Notes under the pieces: generated by a model
Databases searched by the model: none
What the model saw: the letters and a program-made list of their open reading frames with translations, nothing else
Told to the model about the DNA's origin: nothing
Assembly: GCA_030584065.1 (NCBI GenBank)
Contig: CP129489.1
Span: forward strand, 3,574,235-3,638,234
Direction: 5' to 3'
Source: Flavobacteriales bacterium
GTDB taxonomy: Bacteria > Bacteroidota > Bacteroidia > Flavobacteriales_F > PHOS-HE28
Length of the DNA stretch: 64,000 bases
Part shown: positions 63,140 through 64,000 of the stretch, piece by piece
How the letters are laid out: each line of letters opens with the position of its first letter
How positions within the stretch are numbered: the stretch's first letter is position 1
Program-made: the position numbers and the translations under genes

Positions 63140-63880
63140 TCACCCGTGAACCGCATCGCTCATGGCGAAGATCAGTTCAGGGTCCTGCTCGAAGGCGGTG
63201 CCCACCACCAGCAGGTCCGCTCCGGCTTTGCAGAGCGCTCGCGCCGTGGCCGCATCGCGGATGCCGCCGCCCACGATGATGGGCAGCCCGACCGTGGCCC
63301 GCACCGCCGCGACCATGGCCGGGGACACGCTCCGGGGCGCGCCGCTGCCGGTGTCGAGGTAGAGGGCCCGGAGCCCCAGAAGCTCTCCGGCCATGGCGGT
63401 GGCGGCGGCAATGCCGGCCTTGTCATGGGGGATGGGGGCCGATTGGCTCACATAATGGGCGGTCGTGGTGCGGCCTCCGTCCACCAGCAGGTAGCCCGTT
63501 GGAATCGCTTCGATCCCCAGCGCCCGCACCGTGGGGGCCGCCGTGACATGGTGGCCGATGAGCAGCTCCGGGTTCCGGCCGCTGATCAGGCTCAGGAAGA
63601 GTACGGCATCGGCATGCGCGCTCAATTGGGAGGGACTGCCGGGGAAGAGCACCACCGGACGGTCGCTCCACTCCTTCACCCGCCGCACGCAGCGGTCGAA
63701 GGAGGACGAGGTGAGCAGGCTACCGCCCACCAGGAGCAGGTCGGCGCGCGCCATGCAGGCGTTGTGCACGGTGCGCTCCAGGGCCGCCTCATCCTGCCCG
63801 AAATCGGGATCGATGAGCACGGCCAGCAGCTTCCGTCCCGAACCCTTGGCCTCCTCGATGTGTTCCAGCACGCGGCCCAT
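63140..63880 (-). CDS. Geranylgeranylglyceryl phosphate synthase family protein (GGGPS/PcrB)
   Basis: A 246-residue TIM-barrel prenyltransferase with LLAVLIDPDF near the N-terminus, VGGSLLTSSSFD, FPGSPSQLSAHADAVLFLSL and PIIVGGGIRD for the phosphate sites. These are the GGGPS/PcrB signatures. In Bacteroidota such enzymes join a polyprenyl diphosphate to glycerol-1-phosphate, giving ether lipid precursors. The start MGRVLEHIEE at 63880 was chosen because a TATGTTCG element at 63886-63893 would place transcription after an upstream ATG at 63892. It is upstream of the cyclase in a likely operon. Confidence 0.9.
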   Translation of the reverse strand: MGRVLEHIEEAKGSGRKLLAVLIDPDFGQDEAALERTVHNACMARADLLLVGGSLLTSSSFDRCVRRVKEWSDRPVVLFPGSPSQLSAHADAVLFLSLISGRNPELLIGHHVTAAPTVRALGIEAIPTGYLLVDGGRTTTAHYVSQSAPIPHDKAGIAAATAMAGELLGLRALYLDTGSGAPRSVSPAMVAAVRATVGLPIIVGGGIRDAATARALCKAGADLLVVGTAFEQDPELIFAMSDAVHG

Positions 63881-63885
63881 GCCCG

Positions 63886-63893
63886 CGAACATA
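63886..63893 (-). promoter_or_regulatory. -7 promoter element that fixes the GGGPS start
   Basis: TATGTTCG on the minus strand ends 5 bases before the ATG at 63880 and overlaps the alternative ATG at 63892, arguing that the internal start is the real one. Confidence 0.45.
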
Positions 63894-63922
63894 GGGAAAG
63901 GCCTTGTTCGTCAGGAAGGCCG

Positions 63923-63930
63923 TAATTTCG
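63923..63930 (+). promoter_or_regulatory. -7 promoter element for the right-edge gene
   Basis: TAATTTCG ends 8 bases before the ATG at 63939. Confidence 0.45.
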
Positions 63931-63938
63931 CCGACCCT

Positions 63939-64000
63939 ATGAACACCACGATGCCCCAGACCAAGGAACAGTTGAAGTACAAGGTGAAAGACATGGCCCT
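63939..64000 (+). CDS. ahcY: Probable adenosylhomocysteinase, N-terminus only (runs off the right edge)
   Basis: Only about 20 codons are visible: MNTTMPQTKEQLKYKVKDMA. The LKYKVKDM segment is how many bacterial S-adenosylhomocysteine hydrolases begin, just before a SLADWGRKEI-type block that would lie beyond the window. The call rests on this short match and is tentative. A TAATTTCG promoter element lies 8 bases before the ATG, so the start is well supported even if the product is not. Confidence 0.45.
   Translation, partial: MNTTMPQTKEQLKYKVKDMA

Overview
The window is GC-rich, gene-dense DNA from a member of the Bacteroidota, most likely a Flavobacteriales-type organism. The evidence is the gliding gene gldA, at least six proteins ending in type IX secretion (T9SS) sorting domains, a Bacteroidota-type ether-lipid synthase (GGGPS), an isolated atpD-atpC pair, and repeated copies of the Bacteroidota -7 promoter element TAnnTTYG close to start codons. 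I saw no rRNA, tRNA or CRISPR array. No stretch over 300 bases lacks a gene; the longest gaps are about 190 bases (28492-28679 and 12707-12891).

Layout. 1-2916 (minus): a membrane protein cut by the window edge, gldA and a NadR-like kinase. 3003-4829: a T9SS cargo protein. 4769-8483: carotenoid genes (CrtA-like oxygenase facing a CrtI/CrtD-type desaturase, a CruF-type hydratase and a lycopene cyclase). 8474-10657 (minus): ribF, an LRR protein and PnuC. 10820-12706: atpD-atpC. 13305-15839 (minus): mlaE-mlaF-mlaD. 15954-24175 (plus): a TonB-dependent receptor, an ABC exporter pair, Ppx/GppA, YitT, an NtrC-like regulator and a small membrane protein.

24241-28680 looks like an accessory insertion. 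Two T9SS cargo genes lie between a detached copy of the alaS 3' end and the intact alaS. The first cargo gene has a run of ten C in its signal-peptide region that puts the start codon out of frame by one base, which suggests a phase-variable surface protein.

28680-37944 is mostly housekeeping: alaS, an M23 peptidase, a MerR regulator, hldD, a pterin pair (PTPS and FolE), a BI-1 protein, fabD and an MFS exporter. 37948-47351 (minus) is a surface-polysaccharide precursor cluster. It encodes the WbpA/B/D/E-type route to a 2,3-diacetamido uronic acid sugar nucleotide, Ugd and Uxs for UDP-glucuronate and UDP-xylose, RfbB, and a CpsB-type PHP phosphatase. An orphan NMT1-like binding protein and an inverted array of 7-bp repeats interrupt it. 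An outer-membrane protein and waaA follow.

49503-64000 holds a secreted 557-residue unknown, MazG, a small HMA-like protein coupled to a Cys/Thr-rich T9SS protein, dtd, an e(P4)-type phosphatase and rsgA. Next come a TPP-riboswitch-controlled TonB receptor (probably for thiamine), a frameshifted T9SS gene, another T9SS protein, a TPR-class III adenylate cyclase, GGGPS and the start of a probable ahcY.

Most genes in the window build or decorate the cell envelope: T9SS cargo, outer-membrane receptors, Mla lipid transport, LPS/capsule sugars and carotenoids. The most interesting signals are the poly-C tract inside the alaS-bracketed insertion, the near-leaderless promoter architecture, the heptamer array, and the riboswitch leader with a second hairpin covering the Shine-Dalgarno.
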